64,000 nucleotides of DNA from an uncultured Bacteroidales bacterium (lineage in GTDB: Bacteria > Bacteroidota > Bacteroidia > Bacteroidales > UBA932): the NCBI GenBank assembly GCA_947303465.1, contig CAMYYI010000007.1, positions 1 to 64,000 on the forward strand, in the 5' to 3' direction. Positions within the stretch are counted from its first letter, which is position 1. Every line of letters starts with the position of its first letter. The notes beneath the pieces are model-generated. The model searched no databases. It was given only the letters and a program-made list of their open reading frames with translations, and was not told the DNA's origin. Both the position numbers and the translations under genes were made by a program. Shown here piece after piece: positions 8,416-17,261 of this stretch.

Positions 8416-11283
8416 CTACTTCAAGTAGACTTCAATTTCATCGATATATGTGGCACCGCCTTTAACTACCAGTATGAAGGATTTTGTATCACCGGTAAAT
8501 TCCATCGTCACTTTTCCGCCGACTGTTCCTGAATCGACATGTCCATAACTATCAGCCCACAGAGTGTCGCCATAGCTAGAGTCGGTTGTAGGTACATCGG
8601 TAGTTGAAGGGATTGCGTATAAAGTACGATTGGTAGTAGCCTTTTCATTCATATCTATTACAATCTTCTGAATGGGGCTGCTGAATTCAGGCGACACAAT
8701 CTTGGCTCCCTTCTTATTACGAATCTGGAGATAAGTAATGTCTTTTTTATAATTGGCATTGACACTCCATTCACCACTTGCACTTGAAATAGAATAATCA
8801 GCATATCCATCTTTCTCCTGCGTTGACTTTGAAATTGCAGCAACAATTTCTTCATTGGTCAACTTCACGACAGTAAATGAAGTTCCGGCAGCCAACTGGC
8901 TTACTACGATAGTAGCAGAAACATCGGCCATACCACCCTTGGAGAGGGTAACGGTGATTTTTCCATTACGTGCCGCACCGGTGTTGGCGGAAACGGAGTA
9001 TGTGATTACATTGCCGGAAATTGAAGCTGCAGTTACAACGGTTCCGTCTGGAGTAACGGCAGCATTCCATCCATCTCCATTTTTGATGGTAATGTCCTTG
9101 GTTGCATTAGTTACACCCTCGGCATCCACACCGGTGATATCAGTCACTTCGACTGAGGCAGGCTCGTTCTCGACGTTAAGGTCGGCTGCTTTCCAGACTT
9201 TGATTTCCTCGGTCTCACCATACTTGGTAACGGTTCCTACGACTGTGATGACCTGACCGGGTTTAACGGAAGCAGTGCCATAATTGGTATAAACAATGTA
9301 AGTGGCGGTAATACCGTCAACTGTGATGTTCTTTCCGTCAACTGCTACAACCTGGAGTCCGGTGAGTTTGACATACGCATTCTGGTAAGTCGAATAATTA
9401 CCAATGAGATTGGCGAGAGTGACTTCTTCAGGATCAATTACGGCTCCGTCACCGGCAAACTTGGTGTCGGAAGTGATGGCGGTAATTTCGCTGTATAATC
9501 CGTTATACAGGAGAGCCTTCACGGTCAGGTCGCCTGTAAAGGTCTGGCCCTGCTTCAATCCGTGGCTGCTCTTGTAGTACAGGATTGATCCGGTCGCATC
9601 CTTGATGATGGCGTTGCTGCCGTTAGGGACAAAGGAAACTACGGCATCGGTCAGATGGCCGTTGAAGTCTTTGGCATCTGCAGTGAGCAGGGCAGCCAAC
9701 TCGGCAATGGTGCTGAAATCGGTGTAAGAGATATTGTCCTTAACGGTGTAAGAAGCAGAAACCACAGGAGAATCAATCATGCCCTCCATCCTGGCTACGG
9801 CAGTAATCTTAACCGCCTCGGTAATCACTATAGGAGCACTGTAAAGGGTGGAAGGCTCCTCCTCGGTGAGAGAGTAATAGATGGAAGCTCCGTCTGTAGC
9901 GCAGCTAAGGCTGACCTGGGTTCCGCTTTCAACCACGCCGGCAGCAGGGTCGAATACAGGTGCGGCTACCTTCTTCGTGACTATCGGATCCTGTGTGGAG
10001 CCTTCGCCTACGATGATGGAGGAAATCTTGCGATGTCCCTTTGTGCCGCCAATAAGGAAGCTGATGGTCTTTTGTGAGCCTGTCCAGACATTACCCGTGA
10101 GGACTTCTCCGTCGGCACCACCGGGAAGAATACTGTTGGTGTTATCCTCTGTTTCTGAGCCGCTGAATGTGAACTCAACCCTGGTGATGTCCTTTTCGCT
10201 CGTCAGGGTGATGATGTTTCCACCATAGAAGCGTGCGGCAGAGCCTTCATCATAATACTTGGGAGGATTGGAGTTGCTTCCCTTGTCAGTAACAAGGGTA
10301 ACGTCCTCAGAAGAAATCATGACGACCTCTTCGCCATTGGTGTATCCCATCTTGGGGAAGTCGAATGTGCCGTTGGCCTCTTCTGCGATACTCGGCTCAC
10401 CGGAAGAGAGAGCAGGAACGGTGTGCACCTTGCCGCGATATACGGAAACGGCCCCGGATGTGCTGATTACGAAATCAGGCTTGCTGTCACTGTATTTGAG
10501 GGTGAATGTTGCGCCAGAAGCGAAATTCATGGGCGGAACAGTCATGTAGTAAGTGCGGTTTGGAATGAAAGAATCATTACCCCTGGGAACAAGGGTGATG
10601 ACGTCAACGGGAGCTACATCCACGGCGGGAGAGCACTGAGGATTGCCGTATTCGTCGAACCGGACAATGTAATAGGATCCGAATTTGTCCTTCTCACTGT
10701 CATTTCCCTTAAGCTCAATGCTTACGACGTTCTTATCTGCAACCTTGATGGCAAGGAGGCCGAAAACGTTGCGGAAAGAGAAGATGTTGCTCTTGGACTG
10801 TGCGACGCATGAGCATGTGGACAGCACGCCGAAAGGGGTATCAGTCCTGGAAAATGAATCAGGAACACCCCCCTGTTCATTCCTGAACGGGATACGCAAA
10901 TAGCTTCCCACCTCATCTTTTGAGCGGGTATTGGACCTGTCGTAAGGATAAACGGCAAAATAGGTGGGGTCACCTTCCGTCTTGAGATTGTCGCCGGTAA
11001 AAACGGCAGTCGTGGACGGGGTGTAATCACCCTCAATATAGAAGAAATAACCGGCGTCCTGATCGTCAGAATCAAAAACGCTGATCTGGTCGTCACGATA
11101 CCAGAAAGTGGTTTTGCCATCAGCCTGGAGATCGGTCTTAGAAATGCCGGATTCATGTGAAGCGCGCAATTCAAACTTTCCTCCGGATGCGGGGCTCTGG
11201 ACTTCTACGGAGAGTTCCTGGTTACAGCCCACGGTTGCGAGAGCTGCGAGAGCAATAGCTCCAATAGTGAATATCTTTTTCAT
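8416..11283 (-). CDS. Multidomain surface lipoprotein (fimbrillin-like N-terminus, chitobiase-type and BACON-like domains)
   Basis: 955 aa. The start at 11283 gives a clean lipoprotein signal (MKKIFTIGAIALAALATVGC, Cys20); an upstream in-frame ATG at 11316 would spoil it. Residues ~30-310 resemble fimbrillin-like domains (an FWYRDDQISVF segment, then FAVYPYDRSN). A chitobiase/hexosaminidase C-terminal-type domain follows (VSLSCATDGASIYYS...), then an OB-fold-like stretch, a BACON-like Ig domain (GAARNGKITVTLSKGG) and a C-terminal beta-sandwich. No catalytic motif is visible; the carbohydrate- or surface-binding role is inferred. A 45-aa ORF ends 20 bp upstream and a terminator follows. Confidence 0.7.
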   Translation of the reverse strand: MKKIFTIGAIALAALATVGCNQELSVEVQSPASGGKFELRASHESGISKTDLQADGKTTFWYRDDQISVFDSDDQDAGYFFYIEGDYTPSTTAVFTGDNLKTEGDPTYFAVYPYDRSNTRSKDEVGSYLRIPFRNEQGGVPDSFSRTDTPFGVLSTCSCVAQSKSNIFSFRNVFGLLAIKVADKNVVSIELKGNDSEKDKFGSYYIVRFDEYGNPQCSPAVDVAPVDVITLVPRGNDSFIPNRTYYMTVPPMNFASGATFTLKYSDSKPDFVISTSGAVSVYRGKVHTVPALSSGEPSIAEEANGTFDFPKMGYTNGEEVVMISSEDVTLVTDKGSNSNPPKYYDEGSAARFYGGNIITLTSEKDITRVEFTFSGSETEDNTNSILPGGADGEVLTGNVWTGSQKTISFLIGGTKGHRKISSIIVGEGSTQDPIVTKKVAAPVFDPAAGVVESGTQVSLSCATDGASIYYSLTEEEPSTLYSAPIVITEAVKITAVARMEGMIDSPVVSASYTVKDNISYTDFSTIAELAALLTADAKDFNGHLTDAVVSFVPNGSNAIIKDATGSILYYKSSHGLKQGQTFTGDLTVKALLYNGLYSEITAITSDTKFAGDGAVIDPEEVTLANLIGNYSTYQNAYVKLTGLQVVAVDGKNITVDGITATYIVYTNYGTASVKPGQVITVVGTVTKYGETEEIKVWKAADLNVENEPASVEVTDITGVDAEGVTNATKDITIKNGDGWNAAVTPDGTVVTAASISGNVITYSVSANTGAARNGKITVTLSKGGMADVSATIVVSQLAAGTSFTVVKLTNEEIVAAISKSTQEKDGYADYSISSASGEWSVNANYKKDITYLQIRNKKGAKIVSPEFSSPIQKIVIDMNEKATTNRTLYAIPSTTDVPTTDSSYGDTLWADSYGHVDSGTVGGKVTMEFTGDTKSFILVVKGGATYIDEIEVYLK

Positions 11284-11303
11284 CTTCTTTCTCGTTTTAA
11301 GCG

Positions 11304-11441
11304 TTAGAATTCCCACGGATCTCCGTCATCAATCAGCTCGATATCACCACCGGCGCTGTCACATAGAATGTCTGGGGCCATTTCTTCGGCCTCAAATTGG
11401 GGAGTAATGTACCTCTCCCTCTCAAAGATTTTTTTGACCAT
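11304..11441 (-). CDS. Short acidic peptide upstream of surface lipoprotein (45 aa)
   Basis: Not a family I can name. The 45-codon ORF starts MVKKIFERERY and has a central ILCDSAGGD (25-33) and an acidic, aromatic end, DDGDPWEF. It ends 20 bp before the lipoprotein gene. A second ORF at 56253-56393 has the same length and place, and shares Cys27, Ser29, Ala30, Gly32, Asp38 and Asp39 at identical positions. This agreement is the main evidence that both are real genes. No signal peptide is evident. Confidence 0.6.
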   Translation of the reverse strand: MVKKIFERERYITPQFEAEEMAPDILCDSAGGDIELIDDGDPWEF

Positions 11442-11658
11442 ATCAGTTAGTATTAGTGATTACTTTTCTCAAGTCCGAAAATTACGAACAAATTCTTACT
11501 TCAGCAAGATGTTTATGGGAGTAAATACTATTATTATAAACAATTTATTAACAAAGCTTATATTCGCAATTCTTTCGGGCTGCAAAAAATCGTAAATATT
11601 TCTTACCTGATTCTTATGATTTCTTGCGTTTCTGCAAACCCTGCTGCATATTTGCCGC
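11442..11658. other. Divergent intergenic region, AT-rich
   Basis: 217 bp between two divergent lipoprotein loci. A near-match -7 box CATATTTG lies 4 nt before the ATG at 11659, with a TTG about 22 bp upstream as a possible -33 element. On the minus strand TAATTTTC, about 40 nt before the 45-aa ORF, is a weaker candidate. No repeat or RNA structure was recognised. Confidence 0.45.
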
Positions 11659-13608
11659 ATGAAAAACTTCAAATCATTTTGCCTTCTGGCGGCAATAATT
11701 GCGGCTGCAGGCTGCGCGGCTCAACGAAAGATAGAGCAAATGAAGTCCGGAGAACTGCAGGCTCGTCTGTCCCTGCCCTCAGAATCCGCTTCCGCCCTGC
11801 GTGAAATACGCCTGCCGGACACGGTGCGCGACACCCTGCAGGTGGTAGACTTCGAGGGGCATGAAATGCTGATAATGAATGCAGTACGTGACGAGGACGG
11901 AGAGATGGTAGCCACCGACCGGCTCGCAGCCGCCGTTGTTACCGCCCGTTTCCGTAACGTGGCCGAGCGCGGGGGCCGGGTAAACCTGGAATTCGAAGTA
12001 ACTGTTCCGCGCGACATGCAGGACAGCCGCTGGCAACTCAGGCTCTACCCGGATATGTTCATTCTGGGAGATTCGCTCCGTCTCAATCCTGTAGTGATGA
12101 CCGGACGGGACTACAGGCGGGCCCAGTTGCGCGGCTACGAACAGTACCGGCGCTTCCTGGATTCCATAATTACGGATTCCACCCGTTTTATCAACAAGGC
12201 CGCGCTGGAGATATTCCTGGAGCGTAACATCCCTCAGATATATGCTTTCCGGAACGATACTACCATAGTGTCAGACGAGCAGTTCGCTTCTGCATACGGA
12301 GTTACCGAGAGGGAAGCGGTAGAGCATTATACCTACCTGCTTCTGAAGCGCTGGAACAGCGCCCGTGCCGGTCGCAAGGACGAGATGTTCCGCCGTTACG
12401 TAAAGGCGCCCATAGTTACCGAGGGAATACGGCTGGACACGGTGATAGCTGCCGGAAACGGAGACTTCATATACAATTACGTACAGACCATCAATACCAG
12501 ACCCGGATTGCGCAAGGTGGATGTAGTGCTGTCGGGCGAAGTGCTCGAGCAGGACAAAAAGATATACGCCATACCGCGCTCCGAACCTCTGTGCTTTTAC
12601 ATATCATCCATTTCCGGCCTGGCCGACGGCAGCGAACGCTTCCTCAAGCGAATCGTAAGCCGTAAGGTGGAGGCCAATACTGCATGCTACATTGAGTTCC
12701 CTCAAGGAAAGGCCACGATAGAGCCGGCGCTGGGGAACAACCCGGAGGAGATAAGGCGCATAAAGGGGAACATACGCGACCTGGTGCTCAACGAGACCTT
12801 CGACCTGGACTCCATATGCGTAGAGGCGTATGCGTCGCCGGAAGGGGCCTTAAAGAGCAATGAGGTCCTGTCTGCAAAGCGGGCCAGTGCCGCATCGGAG
12901 CACTTCGCACGCTATGCGGCCTATTTGCGCGACTCGCTCGACAGGGACGCCGGGGTAAGGCTGGCCCTTGGAGATGCAGATGCGTCGGCCGTCCGGGCAC
13001 CGTCCATTTCTTTCAGAAGCCGGAGCGGAGGGGAGAACTGGAAAATGCTGGACGCGCTTGTGGCAGAAGATGACGTCATGTCCGCAGAAGAAAAAGACAG
13101 TTATTTCAAGTCGGCCAGAGTCAAGGATCCGGACTTGAGAGAGGCCTCACTGAGCCGCAGCAAAAGCTACAGATACATGCGTGAGCGCCTGTATCCGAGG
13201 CTGAGGGTGGTAAAGCTAAATTTCTACCTGCACCGCAAAGGGATGGTTCAGGATACCTTACACACTACTGAACCTGACACACTCTATATGCGTGGTGTGC
13301 AGTGCCTTAAGGAACATGATTACGAAGAGGCGCTGAAGATACTGTATCCCTACAGGGATTTCAACACTGCAGTGGCTTTCGTAGCCCTTGACAGGAATGC
13401 AAGTGCGGAGGAAATACTTGCCACGCTGCCCAAGAGTGCCCCCGGCGACTATCTGATGGCGATTATCCGTTCGCGGGCGGGCGACGAGCGTTCGGCTGTA
13501 GAATACTACCTGCATGCCTGCGCACAGGACCGTTCGTACATACATCGCGGCAATCTGGACCCGGAAATCAGCACTCTCATACGCAAGTATGAACTGAATC
13601 CGGAATGA
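11659..13608 (+). CDS. OmpA-like domain lipoprotein with DUF3868-type N-terminal region
   Basis: 649 aa with a lipoprotein signal (MKNFKSFCLLAAIIAAAGC, Cys19). An N-terminal beta-rich region is followed, at about residues 345-400, by an OmpA-like stretch (IEFPQGKATIEPALGNN, then VEAYASPEG), the usual peptidoglycan-binding core. The C-terminal ~120 residues look like helical tetratricopeptide-type repeats. It should sit in the outer membrane and touch peptidoglycan. The N-terminal family name is tentative; the ligand is unknown. Confidence 0.65.
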   Translation: MKNFKSFCLLAAIIAAAGCAAQRKIEQMKSGELQARLSLPSESASALREIRLPDTVRDTLQVVDFEGHEMLIMNAVRDEDGEMVATDRLAAAVVTARFRNVAERGGRVNLEFEVTVPRDMQDSRWQLRLYPDMFILGDSLRLNPVVMTGRDYRRAQLRGYEQYRRFLDSIITDSTRFINKAALEIFLERNIPQIYAFRNDTTIVSDEQFASAYGVTEREAVEHYTYLLLKRWNSARAGRKDEMFRRYVKAPIVTEGIRLDTVIAAGNGDFIYNYVQTINTRPGLRKVDVVLSGEVLEQDKKIYAIPRSEPLCFYISSISGLADGSERFLKRIVSRKVEANTACYIEFPQGKATIEPALGNNPEEIRRIKGNIRDLVLNETFDLDSICVEAYASPEGALKSNEVLSAKRASAASEHFARYAAYLRDSLDRDAGVRLALGDADASAVRAPSISFRSRSGGENWKMLDALVAEDDVMSAEEKDSYFKSARVKDPDLREASLSRSKSYRYMRERLYPRLRVVKLNFYLHRKGMVQDTLHTTEPDTLYMRGVQCLKEHDYEEALKILYPYRDFNTAVAFVALDRNASAEEILATLPKSAPGDYLMAIIRSRAGDERSAVEYYLHACAQDRSYIHRGNLDPEISTLIRKYELNPE

Positions 13609-13641
13609 TGTAAACAGTTTGCAAATGCTGCGGGGATTGAG

Positions 13642-13649
13642 TAACTTTG
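13642..13649 (+). promoter_or_regulatory. -7 promoter box of the CoA-transferase gene
   Basis: TAACTTTG fits TAnnTTTG and ends 8 nt before the ATG at 13658. It lies downstream of an in-frame ATG-like extension at 13619, which argues for the start at 13658. Confidence 0.55.
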
Positions 13650-13657
13650 CGGCCGTT

Positions 13658-14950
13658 ATGAATCAGATACGTTTTGTTACCGCCGATGAGGCTGTCAGCC
13701 ACATCCCTTCGCATAGCCATATACATTTGAGCAGCGTAGCCAGCGTGCCGCATTGCCTCATACAGGCTCTCTGCCGCCGTGCAGATGCCGGTGACGTGTG
13801 TGACCTGCATTTCCACCATTTCCACACGGAAGGTCCCGCACCCTACAGCGAGCCGCGCTATGAGGGCATATTCTTCGAGCAGGGCTTCTTTGTAGGCCCG
13901 AACGTGCGCGCCAACGTGAATGCCGGCTATGCCGATTACACGCCCGTCCATCTGGGAGAAACCCCGCGTCTGTACAGGAGCGGCGCCATCAAACTGGGTG
14001 CGGCACTTGTAAACGTATCGCTTCCCGATGCGGAAGGCCGTGTTTCATTAGGCACCTCGGTTGACTGTTCCGTTGCTGCGATTCAGACCGCAGATCTGGT
14101 TATCGGAGTCGTCAATCCCAACGTTCCGTTCGCTCTGGGAGACCTTATTCCGCTGGAGTCCTTCGATTATCTTGTTCAGGATGACGCCCCTCTGGTGACT
14201 GCGCATTTTGCCGAGCCCACTGCCACAGAGATGGAAATCGGCAAGAACTGCGCGGCCCTGGTAGAGGACGGGGACTGCCTGCAGATGGGAATCGGCGCCC
14301 TTCCAAACGCACTGGCATCGCAGCTGGGGGACCACAAGAACCTTGGACTTCATACCGAGATGTTTGCGGACGGGCTGCTGCGCCTCATCAAGAAAGGCGT
14401 TATCAACGGCTCCTGCAAGCAGATAGACAAGGGCAAGGTGGTGGCATCCTTCCTGCTCGGTTCGCAGGAGGTATATTCCTTCATAGACCACAATCCGGAC
14501 GTGCTTATGCGCGACATTACCTATACCAACGACCCCTGGGTGATATCACGCAACAAGAAGATGAAGGCGATAAATTCAGCCACGGAAGTGGACCTTACCG
14601 GGCAGATCAGCGCCGATTCCATAGGCATGCGCATCTTCAGCGGAACCGGCGGACAGGTGGAATTCGTGCGCGGCGCCTCCATGTCGGAGGGCGGCAAGAG
14701 CATTACCGCATTCGCGTCCCGTACCAACAAGGGCAAGAACAAGATAGTCAGTACAATCAATCCGGGCGGCGGTATAGTCACTCCACGTGCCGACGCCCAT
14801 TGGATCGTGACCGAATACGGAGCGGTGGATCTTTACGGACGAAGCCTCCAGGAACGTGCCAAGTTACTGATTTCTATCGCACATCCCGATGACCGCGAGA
14901 TGCTTGAGCGCGAGGCTTTCGAGCGCTTCGGGCCGCATTTCAGATTCTGA
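13658..14950 (+). CDS. Acetyl-CoA hydrolase/transferase family protein (4-hydroxybutyrate CoA-transferase-like)
   Basis: 430 aa, family I CoA-transferase. GIGALPNA (211-218) is the CoA-contact loop and Glu234 in GLHTEMFADG is the likely catalytic glutamate that forms the glutamyl-CoA thioester. The family moves CoA between short acids (acetate, propionate, succinate, 4-hydroxybutyrate). In an organism with methylmalonyl-CoA decarboxylase, a propionyl-CoA:succinate transferase is plausible, but that is inference. The next gene starts 16 bp downstream. Confidence 0.82.
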   Translation: MNQIRFVTADEAVSHIPSHSHIHLSSVASVPHCLIQALCRRADAGDVCDLHFHHFHTEGPAPYSEPRYEGIFFEQGFFVGPNVRANVNAGYADYTPVHLGETPRLYRSGAIKLGAALVNVSLPDAEGRVSLGTSVDCSVAAIQTADLVIGVVNPNVPFALGDLIPLESFDYLVQDDAPLVTAHFAEPTATEMEIGKNCAALVEDGDCLQMGIGALPNALASQLGDHKNLGLHTEMFADGLLRLIKKGVINGSCKQIDKGKVVASFLLGSQEVYSFIDHNPDVLMRDITYTNDPWVISRNKKMKAINSATEVDLTGQISADSIGMRIFSGTGGQVEFVRGASMSEGGKSITAFASRTNKGKNKIVSTINPGGGIVTPRADAHWIVTEYGAVDLYGRSLQERAKLLISIAHPDDREMLEREAFERFGPHFRF

Positions 14951-14966
14951 CTTTAATACTTACAAT

Positions 14967-16076
14967 ATGAGAAAACACTGGATTGACAATCTGCGCTGGG
15001 TGACAGTGCTGCTGGTGCTGTTCTATCACGTAATTTACTTCTATAACAACAAGGGTGTCTTCGGTGGCATAGGTGGTTTTGGGGAGTATCCTCAATGCCC
15101 GCAGTATCAGGATGTTGTGATGTATATCCTGTACCCTTTCTTTATGCCCTTGCTGTTCTTGCTTGCAGGTATGAGCGCCCGGTATGCGCTGAGTAAAAAG
15201 AAGGCTGGCGAGTGGTTCAAGTCCCGCACCCGCAAACTCCTGGTCCCTTCTACCATAGGCTTGTTCGTCTTTCAGTGGATGGTGGGCTATTTCAATACTC
15301 TCGTGGCAGGAGCAGGCGAGCAGCTGGCTGCCGCTCCCGGAGTTGCCAAATTTTTGATGTGTGCACTCAGCGGTACTGGCCCTCTCTGGTTCATCCAGCT
15401 GTTGTGGCTGCTTTCCCTCGTGTTGCTGATTGTGCGCGCTATCGACGGCAAGGACAAGTTCTGGAGTTTGTGCGGCAAGGCAAACATAGTATGGATCATC
15501 ATGCTCGGTGTCCTTTTCTGGGCAGGGGAGCAGACAATAATTAAGAATCCCCGTCCTGAATCGCTTGACGGCCTGATCAATCTCTATAAGCCCCTGTTCT
15601 ACCTGATTCCTTTCCTCTTGGGCTACTTCGTGTTCTCACACGACGAGGTTCAGGAGAAGGTGAAAAATGCATGGGTTCCCCTCATGGTTTGTGCGGTGGT
15701 TTCCGGAGTTGTGCTGATTGTGACCACCTTCGGGCAGGACAACACCTCGCCCCAGTATCTCGGGAGCCCGCTTAACTGCCTGTACGGCTGGCTCATGTGC
15801 CTTGCCATGATGGGATGGTTCAATGCCAGGTTCGACCGCACCGGCAAGTTTGCAGGCTATATGACCAGGACCAGCTTTGGCCTGTATATTCTGCATTATC
15901 TGGTTATAGCCAGCGTGGGATACATGATGAAGACTTATACCCAGCTGCCCCCGGTCGCCATGTACCTTATTCTCACGGTGGCCGTGTTCACACTTACACC
16001 TTTGATCTACGAGATAATCCATCGCATCCCGTTCATCCGCTGGTGCGTGCTGGGAGAGAAGAAAGTTAAAGCTTAA
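14967..16076 (+). CDS. Acyltransferase family 3 integral membrane protein
   Basis: 369 aa and about ten hydrophobic segments. The N-terminus RKHWIDNLRWVTVLLVLFYHV carries the D-x-x-R...H motif of the acyltransferase-3 family, and LLFLLAGMSARYAL is the usual second helix. These proteins acylate sugars or other acceptors across the inner membrane; the substrate cannot be told. I started at the ATG at 14967; the open frame further upstream lies inside the CoA-transferase gene. The 3' end overlaps the convergent GNAT gene by 11 bp. Confidence 0.8.
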   Translation: MRKHWIDNLRWVTVLLVLFYHVIYFYNNKGVFGGIGGFGEYPQCPQYQDVVMYILYPFFMPLLFLLAGMSARYALSKKKAGEWFKSRTRKLLVPSTIGLFVFQWMVGYFNTLVAGAGEQLAAAPGVAKFLMCALSGTGPLWFIQLLWLLSLVLLIVRAIDGKDKFWSLCGKANIVWIIMLGVLFWAGEQTIIKNPRPESLDGLINLYKPLFYLIPFLLGYFVFSHDEVQEKVKNAWVPLMVCAVVSGVVLIVTTFGQDNTSPQYLGSPLNCLYGWLMCLAMMGWFNARFDRTGKFAGYMTRTSFGLYILHYLVIASVGYMMKTYTQLPPVAMYLILTVAVFTLTPLIYEIIHRIPFIRWCVLGEKKVKA

Positions 16077-16491
16077 GTTTGTAAACGTTGGTCTCGTACC
16101 GCTTGAAGCCAATCGCCTGATACAGGAGGTTGGCTTTTTCGCGTGAGGGACGGGAGGTAAGATGCAGCTCGACAGGGGAGAGTTCCCTGCGGGCGTAGTC
16201 GATTATGTGCTCCATCAGGCGGCGGCCTATGTGTTTGCCCCTCTCTTCGGGACTCACAACCACGTCTTCTACGCCACCCTTGCGCCCAAGGGGATGACTT
16301 GTGACACAGAGGCTGGCAGTGCCTACTATACGACCGTCTTCCATGGCGGCAAAAAGGTGCGTCTGGGGGCAGCCGGCGGCGGCTTTAATTGCCTCGGCAC
16401 TTACTGTGGTGCTGCTGTCCAGCGCGTTCATAAGGGCCAGCAGGTCTGCTAAGTTCTGCTCGGTAAGAGTTTGTAGTTCCACTATCTCCAT
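16066..16491 (-). CDS. GNAT family N-acetyltransferase
   Basis: 141 aa, standard GNAT length. VEDVVVSPEERGKHIGRRLMEHIIDYAR contains the R/Q-x-x-G-x-G/R acetyl-CoA pyrophosphate loop (motif A), and KANLLYQAIGFKRYETNVY is the C-terminal motif B with the usual Y-x-x-x-G-F. The acceptor substrate is unknown. A weak -7 match (TAACTTAG) is seen upstream. Confidence 0.85.
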   Translation of the reverse strand: MEIVELQTLTEQNLADLLALMNALDSSTTVSAEAIKAAAGCPQTHLFAAMEDGRIVGTASLCVTSHPLGRKGGVEDVVVSPEERGKHIGRRLMEHIIDYARRELSPVELHLTSRPSREKANLLYQAIGFKRYETNVYKLKL

Positions 16492-16570
16492 GGCACTAAG
16501 TTAACATTTTTTTCGCTTCCTCTGGCGTATTCGGGAATAATCAGTATCTTTATGATAGCAAAACAAGGCA

Positions 16571-17101
16571 ATGCAGAACAATCAATTGGATTTAGACAGG
16601 TATTCAGAGGAGCTCACCGAGTATCTTCTGAAGCTGGCCACCGGGGCGGGATACCTGGATGGCGAGCTGCTTTCATCTCCCGACATAGACGACGCGTGGT
16701 TGGGCTATTCCGCCGAATTCTATGCGGACGCAGTGCATAATTTCAACGAGTATCCGGAGTACTGTCTTGCCTGTGCTGGCTATCTTGGCATGGCTGTAGC
16801 GCACCTGTGGGATGCCGACTGGGAAAAGTACAGCAAAACTGCCTATTCTTATTTCCTGGGACCTCGCGGATTCGATGACATGGATGACCATATAACAGGT
16901 AATATCTTGCGCGAAGGGGAGAGAAGCGTCGCCGCCATGGAGTCATGCTCGGCTGCTGCAAATCATTTCCTTTTCAAGTCCGGTGCCGAACCTGGCACCT
17001 CCAAGGCCTACCGCCTCTTCCTCAAAAGTATGGAGGTAATGTACAGAATCGGCGCCGCCATCGAGCTATACAGAGCCGGCTACCGCTTCGAACGCCAATA
17101 G
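16571..17101 (+). CDS. Conserved hypothetical helical protein (176 aa)
   Basis: I do not recognise a named family. It is predicted soluble and largely helical, rich in Tyr, Ala and Glu, without a signal peptide. The frame uses the same GC-rich codons as its neighbours. A near-perfect -7 box, TATCTTTA (16545-16552), lies 18 nt upstream of the ATG. The 3' end is followed within 25 bp by REP-like repeats of the RAYT locus. Confidence 0.6.
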   Translation: MQNNQLDLDRYSEELTEYLLKLATGAGYLDGELLSSPDIDDAWLGYSAEFYADAVHNFNEYPEYCLACAGYLGMAVAHLWDADWEKYSKTAYSYFLGPRGFDDMDDHITGNILREGERSVAAMESCSAAANHFLFKSGAEPGTSKAYRLFLKSMEVMYRIGAAIELYRAGYRFERQ

Positions 17102-17123
17102 CCACTTCCGGAAAAATGCTCCC

Positions 17124-17256
17124 GGCATCATTTAATAGCTCAGATTGCTGCCGGCTGACAGTAAAAGGTCGAGTCGGCGTCATTATGCAGGCCATATTGC
17201 TGCCGGAGAGCAAGTAAACATGATGTCGGCGTCATTATGCAGGTCATATTGCTGCC
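17124..17256. repeat. Three tandem REP-like units next to the RAYT gene
   Basis: Two nearly identical 32-nt units, 17173-17204 and 17225-17256, start GTCGGCGTCATTATGCAGG, differ at one base and have a 52-bp period. A diverged third copy lies at 17124-17155. All three end in ATTGCTGCC (the first two followed by GG). The last unit ends 5 bp before the transposase stop codon. This accounts for the whole 160-bp gap. Confidence 0.75.
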
Positions 17257-17261
17257 ATCTA

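Noticed and set aside
14784..14789. CACGTG as a parS site (also at 63618-63623)
   Set aside because: Neither hexamer has the flanking arms of a 14-16-bp palindrome, and both lie inside coding sequence.
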